Shown here in pieces: positions 6,396-12,695 of a stretch of 14,866 nucleotides of DNA (the first letter of the stretch is position 1; each line of letters starts with the position of its first letter). This DNA comes from Prevotella sp. CAG:485 (GTDB lineage: Bacteria > Bacteroidota > Bacteroidia > Bacteroidales > Muribaculaceae). The translations under genes were made by a program, and so were the position numbers. The notes beneath the pieces are model-generated. The model did not search any database. It saw only the letters and a list, made by a program, of their open reading frames with translations, and was not told where the DNA came from. The stretch spans positions 14,714 to 29,579 of the forward strand of contig FR897844.1 of assembly GCA_000437495.1 (NCBI GenBank), read 5' to 3'.

Positions 6396-6431
6396 GGTTA
6401 AGGAGGTTAAGGAGGTTAGGGAGGTTAGGGG
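6396..6431. repeat. Four 9-bp tandem repeats (GGTTAAGGA / GGTTAGGGA type)
   Basis: Units on the plus strand are at 6396-6404 (GGTTAAGGA), 6405-6413 (GGTTAAGGA), 6414-6422 (GGTTAGGGA) and 6423-6431 (GGTTAGGGG). The array fills the spacer between the HIT-family gene and the alcohol dehydrogenase and includes the HIT stop codon (6425-6427) and its last coding bases. In the transcript it reads as CCTAACCTC-like pyrimidine-rich RNA directly in front of the alcohol dehydrogenase start. Confidence 0.85.
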
Positions 6432-6829
6432 TTTAGGCGGGTGTATTCGTCGGCGATGGCGCGCGAAATCTGCTTCATCTTCTCCGGGTCGGGGTCTTTG
6501 ATTTTCTTGCTGAAGTCCATGTCGCCCTCCGTTTTCAGGGGCACCAGATGGATGTGGGCGTGAGGCACCTCGAGGCCGAGCACTGCCATACCCACCTTGC
6601 GGCAGGGAAAGGTGTTCTTGATGGCTTCGGCCACGCGTTTGGCGAAAACTATCATAGAGGCCAACTCACCGTCGGCAATGTCGAAGATGTAATCCGTTTC
6701 GCGTTTGGGCACCACAAGGGTGTGGCCCCAGTTCACCGGGTTGATGTCGAGAAAGGCGAAGAACTCGTCGTTCTCGGCTATCTTGTAGCAGGGAATCTCG
6801 CCGTTGATAATCTTTGAGAAAATGGTCAT
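6425..6829 (-). CDS. HIT-family nucleotide hydrolase (Hint-like)
   Basis: A small histidine-triad protein that would hydrolyse nucleoside phosphoramidates, adenylylated compounds or dinucleotides. The triad HAHIHLVP is at residues 90-97 of a 134-residue protein, and the N-terminal MTIFSKIINGEIPCYK is the canonical opening of this family. I chose the ATG at 6829-6827. A longer frame begins at a TTG (6847-6845), but that start would overlap the end of greA and only adds six non-conserved residues. With the ATG, the gap to the greA stop is 7 bp, implying co-transcription and probably coupled translation. The stop codon lies inside a 9-bp tandem repeat. The natural substrate is unknown. Confidence 0.92.
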   Translation of the reverse strand: MTIFSKIINGEIPCYKIAENDEFFAFLDINPVNWGHTLVVPKRETDYIFDIADGELASMIVFAKRVAEAIKNTFPCRKVGMAVLGLEVPHAHIHLVPLKTEGDMDFSKKIKDPDPEKMKQISRAIADEYTRLNP

Positions 6830-6836
6830 GGCCTTG

Positions 6837-7301
6837 TCATATTTCAATTTTCATAATTTCGAAATTCACCGTGCCGGCCGGGATGGTAACCTGCACCTTG
6901 TCGCCCACCTTGTGGCCGAGCAGAGCAGCTGCTATGGGGGTGTTTGAGGCAATCTTCTTCTCGCGCAGATTGGCTTCGCTTTCGGTTACAATCCAGTAGG
7001 TCATGGTCATGCCGTTGGCGGTGTTGCGTATGGTAACCTTGTTGAGCAGCTGCACGGTGTCGGTGTTGAGTTTTGACTCGTCGATGATGCGTGCTGTGGC
7101 AATCAGGTCTTTGAGCTTCGATATTTTCATCTCGAGCATTCCCTGTGCCTCTTTGGCGGCGTCATATTCGGCGTTTTCGCTCAGGTCGCCCTTGTCGCGG
7201 GCTTCTGCAATAGCCTGTTTGATGGCCGGACGCTGGGCTTCCAGAGCGCTCAGCTCCTCCATCTTTTTGTCGAATCCCTCTTGGGTAAGATATGTTGCCA
7301 T
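6837..7301 (-). CDS. greA: Transcription elongation factor GreA
   Basis: A 154-residue factor that enters the RNA polymerase secondary channel and stimulates cleavage of the backtracked transcript. The N-terminal coiled coil carries the acidic tip GDLSENAEYDAAKEAQG (38-54), with Asp39 and Glu42 matching the catalytic Asp/Glu pair of GreA. The C-terminal FKBP-like domain ends in IPAGTVNFEIMKIEI. Length is normal for the family. It is the first gene of the group greA - HIT - alcohol dehydrogenase - acyl-CoA synthetase, whose spacers are 7 to about 40 bp. No strong promoter is visible upstream; TAAAATTG at 7321-7314 (minus) is one mismatch from the -7 consensus, but there is no -33 box. Confidence 0.96.
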   Translation of the reverse strand: MATYLTQEGFDKKMEELSALEAQRPAIKQAIAEARDKGDLSENAEYDAAKEAQGMLEMKISKLKDLIATARIIDESKLNTDTVQLLNKVTIRNTANGMTMTYWIVTESEANLREKKIASNTPIAAALLGHKVGDKVQVTIPAGTVNFEIMKIEI

Positions 7302-7367
7302 ATTCTAAAAATGCAATTTTATGCGGCTCGCGGGGAGCCTTAGTGGTTGATTATTTTAACAAATGAG

Positions 7368-7398
7368 CGGGGCTATGAGTTTTTTCCGCTCAGCCCCG
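7368..7398 (-). terminator. Possible weak terminator or hairpin after queA
   Basis: CGGGGCT (7368-7374) pairs with AGCCCCG (7392-7398). A competing stem GAGCGG / CCGCTC is nested in the same place. It lies about 22 bp after the queA stop. On the minus strand the following bases are CATTTGTTAAAA, not a clean U-run, so termination efficiency is doubtful and read-through to greA is possible. Confidence 0.3.
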
Positions 7399-7419
7399 GT
7401 CGGTAAAAGGTTCAGGCTT

Positions 7420-8472
7420 TCAGCGCAGAATCAGCATTGCGTCGCCGTAAGCGCCGAAGCGGTATTTCTCCTCCACCGCAACGCGGTAAGCCTCCATTAT
7501 CAGGTCGTAGCCGCCGAAGGCGCTCACCATCATCAGCATGGTCGACAGCGGCATGTGGAAGTTGCTCACCATGGCAGTGCAGACCTGGAAGTCGTAGGGC
7601 GGGAAGATGAACTTGTTTGTCCAGCCCTCGTAGGGCATCAGATGGCCGTTCATGCACACGGCGCTGGCCAGGGCGCGCATCACCGAGGTGCCCACGGCGC
7701 AGATGCGTTTCTGATTGTCGTGAGCGTGATTGACCACGTTCACAAGGTCGTCGCCCACCTCCATGCACTCCGAGTCCATGTGGTGCTTTGAGAGGTCTTC
7801 CACGTCGATGTCGCGGAAATTGCCGCGGCCCGAATGGAGCGTTACGAAGGCCTGTTCCACGCCCTTTATCTCGAGGCGTTTCAGCAGCGTGCGACTGAAA
7901 TGCAAGCCGGCTGCCGGAGCCACCACAGCGCCCTCCTTGCGGGCAAAGATGGTCTGATAGCGCTCGGCGTCCTCAGGCTCGGCCTTGCGCGTGATGTAGT
8001 CGGGTAACGGCGTGCTGCCCATGGCGTAGAGAGCCTGCTTGAACTCGTCGTGGTCGCCGTCGTAGAGAAAACGCAGCGTACGGCCGCGCGAGGTGGTATT
8101 GTCTATTACCTCGGCCACCATAGAGTTGTCGTCGCCGAAATAGAGCTTGTTGCCGATGCGTATCTTGCGTGCCGGTTCCACCAGCACGTCCCAGAATTTC
8201 TGATCACCGTTGAGTTCGCGCAGCAGGAAGACCTCAATCACTGCGCCGGTCTTTTCCTTGCGCCCGTAGAGATGCGCCGGAAACACCTTTGTGTCGTTGA
8301 AAACCATCACGTCGCCTTCGTCGAAGAAATCGAGAATATCCTTGAAGGTGCCGTGGTCAATCTTTCCCTTGCGGGAATCAACTATCATGAGCCGGCTTTC
8401 GTCGCGAACCGGCGCCGGATGCTGAGCTATGCGCTCGTCGGGCAATTCAAATCTGAACTGTGATAGCTTCAT
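7420..8472 (-). CDS. queA: S-adenosylmethionine:tRNA ribosyltransferase-isomerase
   Basis: Transfers and isomerises the ribosyl moiety of S-adenosylmethionine onto 7-aminomethyl-7-deazaguanine in tRNA, making epoxyqueuosine, the penultimate step of queuosine synthesis. The 350-residue length is typical. Recognisable QueA blocks are the opening LSQFRFELPDERIAQHP (3-19), SRLMIVD (26-32), VFNDTKVFPAHLYGRK (57-72), HSGRGNFRDID in the middle, and the C-terminal SNFHMPLSTMLMMVSAFGG (303-321) and GAYGDAMLIL (340-349). It is the last gene of the ftsX-DUF3098-uppP-truB-queA set and starts 40 bp after truB, another tRNA-modification gene. No defect seen. Confidence 0.96.
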   Translation of the reverse strand: MKLSQFRFELPDERIAQHPAPVRDESRLMIVDSRKGKIDHGTFKDILDFFDEGDVMVFNDTKVFPAHLYGRKEKTGAVIEVFLLRELNGDQKFWDVLVEPARKIRIGNKLYFGDDNSMVAEVIDNTTSRGRTLRFLYDGDHDEFKQALYAMGSTPLPDYITRKAEPEDAERYQTIFARKEGAVVAPAAGLHFSRTLLKRLEIKGVEQAFVTLHSGRGNFRDIDVEDLSKHHMDSECMEVGDDLVNVVNHAHDNQKRICAVGTSVMRALASAVCMNGHLMPYEGWTNKFIFPPYDFQVCTAMVSNFHMPLSTMLMMVSAFGGYDLIMEAYRVAVEEKYRFGAYGDAMLILR

Positions 8473-8512
8473 TTATTAATTACAGGGTGTTTGCTTATGT
8501 CGAAAATAGATG

Positions 8513-9241
8513 TTATTTGTCGCTGTCGGGCAGGATGAAATCGGGCGGGAAGGATAGCTTGCAGTCGGCAATGGCCTTTATGGCGTCGTCCACACTGAGG
8601 CAGTCGGCCACACGCACGCTGCCCACGCGAGTACGGCGCAGAGCCACCAGGTGAGCGCCCGTGTTGAGCGCCTTGCCGATGTCGCGGGCCAGAGCGCGTA
8701 TGTAGGTGCCTTTTGAGCATACAATGCGCAGACGCAGCTCGTCGGCGTGCATATCCATAATCTCAATCTCGTCTATGTAGAGAGGCTTGGCCTTCAGCTC
8801 AACCTCGCGGCCCTTGCGGGCGAATTTGTAGGCCCGTTTGCCGTCAACCTTCACCGCCGAATACACCGGAGGCACCTGCATGATGTGTCCGCGAAACTGC
8901 GGCAGGATGCTCTCGGCCATTTGGCGCGTTACATGGTCGTAGGGATAGGTGGCGTCGATTTCCGTTTCCAGGTCGAAGCTGGGGGTAGTGGCGCCCAGGC
9001 GCAGCGTGGCCTCATACTCCTTGGTGCCGTTCTGCAGCTCGTCGATGCGGCGCGTGGCCCTTCCGGTGCAGATCAGCAGTACGCCGGTGGCCAGCGGGTC
9101 GAGCGTGCCGGCGTGACCCACTTTGAAGCGGCTCAGACCCAAGCGGCGCTGTATGGCGCCGCGCAGACGTTTCACCACGTCGAACGACGTCCAGCCCAAC
9201 GGCTTGTCGATGCCTATAATCTCGCCCGATATGAAGTCCAT
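8513..9241 (-). CDS. truB: tRNA pseudouridine(55) synthase TruB
   Basis: Makes pseudouridine 55 in the T-loop of tRNAs. The motif GHAGTLDPLATGVL carries the catalytic Asp, which is residue 48 if translation begins at the ATG at 9241-9239, the same number as in E. coli TruB. The frame also contains an ATG at 9259 that adds MHTVVT and overlaps the end of uppP by 16 bp; I prefer 9241 because MDFISGEIIGIDKPLGWTSF is the conserved opening, giving 242 residues. The uppP stop codon ends 2 bp before this ATG, so translation of the two is probably coupled. Later blocks (SKGTYIRALARDIG, LRRTRVGSV) are also typical of the family. Confidence 0.95.
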   Translation of the reverse strand: MDFISGEIIGIDKPLGWTSFDVVKRLRGAIQRRLGLSRFKVGHAGTLDPLATGVLLICTGRATRRIDELQNGTKEYEATLRLGATTPSFDLETEIDATYPYDHVTRQMAESILPQFRGHIMQVPPVYSAVKVDGKRAYKFARKGREVELKAKPLYIDEIEIMDMHADELRLRIVCSKGTYIRALARDIGKALNTGAHLVALRRTRVGSVRVADCLSVDDAIKAIADCKLSFPPDFILPDSDK

Positions 9242-9243
9242 GG

Positions 9244-10068
9244 TCACCACAGTATGCAAATCACGCCCATTACGGCGCAGTAAATGGCAAACCAGAGCAA
9301 CTTGCCCTTCTTCACCAGGTTAATCATCCATGAGCAGGCGGCGCAGCCCGACAGGAACGCGGCCGCGAAGCCTATGAGTATGGGCATGAGGCCCATCTGG
9401 GCGCCGGCCTCGGTAGCGGGTGAGCCAAGGAGCTTCACCGTGTCGAGAAGACCCTCGCCGAGGATGGGCAGAATCACCATCAGGAAGCTGAAGGTGGCCA
9501 CCTCGCCGCGTTTGTCGCGCAGCAGTATGCCGGTGGCTATGGTGGTGCCGCTGCGGCTCAGTCCCGGCAGCACGGCCACGGCCTGCGCTATGCCGATGAT
9601 GAAAGCGTCGGCCCAGCCGATGCGCCGGCCGCTGTCGGCTTTGCGCAGTTGGCCTCCGCGGAAGTCGCTGTAGAAGGCAAAGGTGAGCAGAAGCGCCGTT
9701 ACGCACAGGCAGATGCCCACCACAAGCAGGCCTGAACCGAATATCTTCTCCACCTCGTCTTTGAGAAAGACGCCCACGATGCTCACCGGGATGCACGACA
9801 CTAATATCTTGCACACGGTGTAGAAATCCTCGTCGCGACTAAAGGTGAAGAAGCTGCGGCACAGACGGAAGAAGAGCTTCCGCAACACCACTATGGTGCT
9901 CAGCACCGTGGCCACGTGAAGCATGACCGAGAACATGAGGTTCTGGCCGTCGGGCAAGTCTATGCCTAATATCTGTTTGAAAATTTCAAGGTGTCCGCTG
10001 GAGCTTACCGGCAGATACTCGGTAAGACCCTGCACGAGACCTAAGATGAGAGCTTTGAACCATTCCAT
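9244..10068 (-). CDS. uppP: Undecaprenyl-diphosphatase UppP (BacA family)
   Basis: An integral membrane enzyme that dephosphorylates undecaprenyl diphosphate to regenerate the lipid carrier for peptidoglycan and other envelope glycans; in many bacteria it also gives bacitracin tolerance. The 274-residue protein has multiple hydrophobic helices and both active-site motifs: QGLTEYLPVSSSGH (13-26, including Glu17) and PGLSRSGTTIATG (168-180, including Arg172). It lies between the DUF3098 gene and truB in the order typical of Bacteroidetes. The 121-bp spacer upstream is the longest inside this operon and holds a hairpin 18 bp before the start, so some independent control is possible. Confidence 0.96.
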   Translation of the reverse strand: MEWFKALILGLVQGLTEYLPVSSSGHLEIFKQILGIDLPDGQNLMFSVMLHVATVLSTIVVLRKLFFRLCRSFFTFSRDEDFYTVCKILVSCIPVSIVGVFLKDEVEKIFGSGLLVVGICLCVTALLLTFAFYSDFRGGQLRKADSGRRIGWADAFIIGIAQAVAVLPGLSRSGTTIATGILLRDKRGEVATFSFLMVILPILGEGLLDTVKLLGSPATEAGAQMGLMPILIGFAAAFLSGCAACSWMINLVKKGKLLWFAIYCAVMGVICILW

Positions 10069-10085
10069 AAGGCGGTGATGGCGGC

Positions 10086-10108
10086 GGCACTGCGCGAGTG
10101 CCGTTTTT
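10086..10108 (+). terminator. Terminator-like hairpin in the uppP leader, plus-strand polarity
   Basis: GGCACT (10086-10091), loop GCGCG, AGTGCC (10097-10102), then GTTTTT. The T-run follows on the plus strand, so it would end transcription running antisense to the operon; no plus-strand gene precedes it. In the uppP mRNA the same stem would sit 18 nt before the start codon. Confidence 0.4.
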
Positions 10109-10189
10109 CTTTGGGTTTGTTAAAGTTAAACGTAATAGGACTGAGGTGTGTTTTCCCCAAGGTCTGTCATTAAGCGTTTATCGCACGTA

Positions 10190-10588
10190 TTACTGCACGC
10201 TGTCGGCGCTTTTCTCCTCTTCCGTGGCTGCGTGTTCGGTCTTCTTGCGCCGATGCAGCGGACGGTCGTTGATAATGGCGAAGGCCATAAGCAGGAAGCC
10301 TATGAAGGTGATGGCCGGGCCGATGACGATGCGGCGCGTGGAGAAGATGTCGGGGTTGAAGCCCCCTTCCACGCTCGAGCCGCCGCCTAACATCAGCAGA
10401 AAGCCTATCAGGATAAGACCGGCGCAGATGCCCATCTGTATGAAGTTGATGCGGCGGAAGGGCCGGTGTTCTTCGCTCACAGCGATTATCTCGGGCGTCT
10501 GCTTGGCGGCAGCGCGTCCGAGCGGTCGGTTATATGCGGGCCGGGTGGTTGTGGTTCCGGCTTTGTTGGCGTTGGTGGCTTTGGCCAT
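10190..10588 (-). CDS. DUF3098-type small two-helix membrane protein
   Basis: A 132-residue protein of unknown function. After a basic, Ala/Thr-rich cytoplasmic tail (1-48) come two hydrophobic helices (about 50-68 and 87-106) joined by a loop with GGSSVEGGFNPDIFSTRRIVIGP, shown here in two parts: GGSSVEGG (69-76) and FNPDIFSTRRIVIGP (77-91). The C-terminus is charged (RRKKTEH, EEEKS). The short loop with N-x-x-I-F-S-x-R-R-I-x-x-G-P fits the DUF3098 family, which is commonly encoded between ftsX and uppP in Bacteroidetes. Here it starts 39 bp after ftsX ends. The conserved placement suggests an envelope or division role near FtsX, but nothing in the sequence gives a mechanism. Confidence 0.82.
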   Translation of the reverse strand: MAKATNANKAGTTTTRPAYNRPLGRAAAKQTPEIIAVSEEHRPFRRINFIQMGICAGLILIGFLLMLGGGSSVEGGFNPDIFSTRRIVIGPAITFIGFLLMAFAIINDRPLHRRKKTEHAATEEEKSADSVQ

Positions 10589-10627
10589 AATATATCTTCA
10601 ATAAGTTTGTTGACTTCAACGTTTTGG

Positions 10628-11506
10628 TCAGGCAAAAAGGGTGTCGGTGGCGGCGCGCAGATGACGGCGTGTGGCATACCAGGCGGCGGCTGTGCAGATA
10701 AGTACTCCGGCGGCCATCAGGGCTACGGCAAGCAACGCCAAGTCGGCCGGGGGCAGCAGACGACTCATGTCTATACCCGTCATGCTTCCTGCGCCGGCGG
10801 TGAGCGCCACAAGCAGCAGCGAGGCTATCACACCCGCCACGAGACCCGTGAGGGCGTGCCGGCGGATAAAGGGTCGCCGCACAAAAGCGTCGGTGGCACC
10901 CACAAGCTGCATGGTGCGTATGGCAAACCGGCGCGAGTAGATGCCCAGATGCACCATGTTGTTGATGAGCACCATGGAGATAGCCACCAGGCCCGCGCAT
11001 AAGGCCGCCAAGCCCCATATTATGCGCGTGAGCGTCCGGTTCATCCCTTCCACGAACTCCGTCTGCGGCATCGCCACGCCTTCCACCTCCGGCAGCTGCT
11101 CCAGCGCTCCGGCCAGCGTCTGCATCTGCTGCGGCGACGCATACTCGGCTCTGAGGCGCAGCGTAATCTCGGGGCTCAGCGGGTTGACGCCATACACGGC
11201 TTTCAGGTCCTCGCCGGTGGCTTTCTGCCAGGCTGCCAGGGCCTCGTCGCGCGTACTGGCCTTAACAGCCGCCACGTATGGCTTCTGCCGCAGCATGGCG
11301 GCAAGCTGTGCGGCCTGAGCGTCGCTCACCGAGTCGGCCATCACAAGGGTCATCTCAAGGCTCTCGCGCAGACGCTGCGTCTCGTTGCGGCCCGCCATGG
11401 CAAGCGCTCCGGCGATGCCGGCGATGAGTAGCAGCAGACTCACGCTGATTAGCGTGGTAAGGCTCTCGGCTCCTTTGCCCGCCCGGTAAGTGGTGATTCC
11501 CTTCAT
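10628..11506 (-). CDS. ftsX: Cell-division protein FtsX
   Basis: The membrane subunit of the FtsEX ABC-type complex, which couples division to activation of peptidoglycan hydrolases. The 292-residue sequence has the FtsX plan: helix 1 at about 17-38, a large extracytoplasmic domain (about 40-158), then three helices at about 160-182, 218-240 and 256-278. The conserved block FAIRTMQLVGATDAFVRRPF (194-213) after helix 2 is diagnostic. The ATPase partner FtsE is not adjacent, which is common in this phylum. ftsX is the first gene of the five-gene operon and has a consensus promoter about 95 bp upstream of its start. Confidence 0.94.
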   Translation of the reverse strand: MKGITTYRAGKGAESLTTLISVSLLLLIAGIAGALAMAGRNETQRLRESLEMTLVMADSVSDAQAAQLAAMLRQKPYVAAVKASTRDEALAAWQKATGEDLKAVYGVNPLSPEITLRLRAEYASPQQMQTLAGALEQLPEVEGVAMPQTEFVEGMNRTLTRIIWGLAALCAGLVAISMVLINNMVHLGIYSRRFAIRTMQLVGATDAFVRRPFIRRHALTGLVAGVIASLLLVALTAGAGSMTGIDMSRLLPPADLALLAVALMAAGVLICTAAAWYATRRHLRAATDTLFA

Positions 11507-11601
11507 GGCGCTCTGTGCGGTAAGCTCTCCGGCTAACTCTTTTTACTGCTCTTTATACACTGCAAGAACCGCCGCCTGACCGGCTGCGGCCCTTAACTCT
11601 G

Positions 11602-11633
11602 CAAAATTACAAAATTTTAGTCCCTTTGTCAAG
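11602..11633 (-). promoter_or_regulatory. Promoter of the ftsX operon
   Basis: On the minus strand CTTG (11633-11630), exactly 20 bp, then TAATTTTG (11609-11602): a perfect -7 box and a three-of-four -33 box. Transcription would begin around 11595-11599, giving a leader of about 90 nt before ftsX. A hairpin-capable sequence (11633-11661) touches the -33 box. Confidence 0.65.
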
Positions 11634-11661
11634 AGGCTCAGGCAAAAAAGCCTCATTTGCC
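11633..11661. other. Two mutually exclusive short hairpins upstream of the ftsX promoter
   Basis: GAGGCT (11633-11638) can pair with AGCCTC (11649-11654), or GGCAAA (11641-11646) with TTTGCC (11656-11661); the two stems interlock. In the upstream coiled-coil gene's transcript this would lie about 65-90 nt past the stop. It could be that gene's 3' end or an operator, but the stems are only 6 bp. Confidence 0.3.
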
Positions 11662-11723
11662 CGTGCTTCAGGCCGTAAATACCCAGCGCCATACCAAAAT
11701 CAGGCTTCGGAGGGCGCGGCGGG

Positions 11724-12614
11724 TTATTTCTTCATCGGCACGGAGCGTGTGCCCAGGCGGTAGCCGTCGGCAAACACCTCCACGGTGTAGTTGCCGGGCG
11801 TCAGGGTGTAGCCGCCGGCGTTCCAGTAGATGCTCACCGGCAACTCACCGTTGTCATACTCCTCGGTCTTGGTCTGCGTGCAGGGCACGCTCTTGCCGTC
11901 GATGGTGAAGTTGCCGCCGTGGCCAAGCAGCACGCCCTCGGGGCTGAGAATGCGCACATAGAAGGTCTTGCGGCCTGCTGCCGCCGTGTTGTTGGGCGTT
12001 ACAGTGAAGCTAACTCCCAGGCGCACTGCCTTGTTAATTTTCTTCTCCACCTTGTCCTTCTTGTTGTAGGCTGTCATGCGCAGGTTGGTGATGGTGAGCT
12101 TGCGCGCCAACTGCACTGTCTGCGTCAGCTGCTGGTTCTGCTGCTGACTGCTGGCCAGCTCATTGCGCAGCCCCTCGTTCTCTTTGCCAAGGCGCTGAAT
12201 CTCTTCCAGATAATGCTTCACGATGCCGCGCAACGTGCCTATCTCGGCCTCAAGCTGCGCTATCTTGCGCTGACTGGCCGCATTGTCGCTCTTATGACTC
12301 TTGCGCTCCTGCTGCAGCTGCCGCATCAGCTCCTCGATGCGTGCCTTGCTCTCGTTATACTGAATCACCAGCGAGTCGTTCTTCAGATACACCGCCTGGT
12401 CCTCATATTGCATGAAGTCGGCCTGAAGGTCGGAATACTGGCGGTCGAGGTCATCCTGCTGTATGGCCAACTTCAGGCTGTCGGCCTCCAGACGCGCCTG
12501 CTGAGCCTCCCGCTGGCTCTGGTTCTGACCCGTCAGCAACAGGATTATCAGCGTTACGAATCCGGCCACAAGAACGGCGCCGGAGATGATTATGAAGAGA
12601 ACTTTTTTGTTCAT
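11724..12614 (-). CDS. Membrane-anchored coiled-coil protein with C-terminal beta domain, function unknown
   Basis: A 296-residue protein that I cannot assign to a named function. Visible parts: a short basic N-terminus (MNKK) and a strong membrane helix (about 5-28), then a long heptad-rich coiled coil (about 32-172, rich in Gln, Glu, Leu and Arg), then a compact, strand-rich domain (about 175-296) with TNLRMTAYNKKDKVEKK, FYVRILSPEGVLLG and a closing GGYTLTPGNYTVEVFADGYR. The layout is that of an inner-membrane protein projecting a rod and a sandwich-like domain to the periplasm. Automatic annotation may call such proteins SMC-like because of the coiled coil; no ATPase motifs are present, so that would be wrong. 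It is divergent from the GLUG-type gene and upstream, same strand, of the ftsX operon. Confidence 0.8.
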   Translation of the reverse strand: MNKKVLFIIISGAVLVAGFVTLIILLLTGQNQSQREAQQARLEADSLKLAIQQDDLDRQYSDLQADFMQYEDQAVYLKNDSLVIQYNESKARIEELMRQLQQERKSHKSDNAASQRKIAQLEAEIGTLRGIVKHYLEEIQRLGKENEGLRNELASSQQQNQQLTQTVQLARKLTITNLRMTAYNKKDKVEKKINKAVRLGVSFTVTPNNTAAAGRKTFYVRILSPEGVLLGHGGNFTIDGKSVPCTQTKTEEYDNGELPVSIYWNAGGYTLTPGNYTVEVFADGYRLGTRSVPMKK

Positions 12615-12650
12615 TGACGTGTGTTTTTGAAACGGCGGTTATTTTCCCTG

Positions 12651-12658
12651 CAAAGTTA
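12651..12658 (-). promoter_or_regulatory. -7 box for the coiled-coil gene
   Basis: Reads TAACTTTG on the minus strand, an exact TAnnTTTG match, 36 bp upstream of the start at 12614. No TTTG box is found 19-21 bp upstream. It lies 23 bp from the oppositely directed -7 box at 12682-12689. Confidence 0.5.
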
Positions 12659-12681
12659 AGGCTTTTCCTCCAATTTTTCAT

Positions 12682-12689
12682 TACCTTTG
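12682..12689 (+). promoter_or_regulatory. -7 box for the GLUG-type secreted protein gene
   Basis: TACCTTTG, an exact TAnnTTTG match, ends 6 bp before the ATG at 12696. With initiation a few bases after the box the mRNA would have almost no leader. The -33 box is not recognisable. A longer frame starting at the TTG at 12687 would begin inside this box and is therefore unlikely. Confidence 0.55.
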
Positions 12690-12695
12690 CACAAA

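Noticed and set aside
6396..6431. Telomere or linear-end repeat (GGTTAGG-like)
   Set aside because: Only four units, internal to a gene cluster and partly coding; better explained as a local tandem repeat.
7314..7321. Promoter box of greA (TAAAATTG on minus)
   Set aside because: One mismatch to the -7 consensus and no -33 box at 19-21 bp; not strong enough to list as a feature.
10486..10677. Small proline-rich minus-strand frame bridging ftsX and DUF3098
   Set aside because: Overlaps the ends of two well-supported genes in another frame and has no independent start signal.
12687..12695. TTG start three codons upstream for the GLUG-type protein
   Set aside because: The TTG is part of the TACCTTTG promoter box, so it would not be transcribed.
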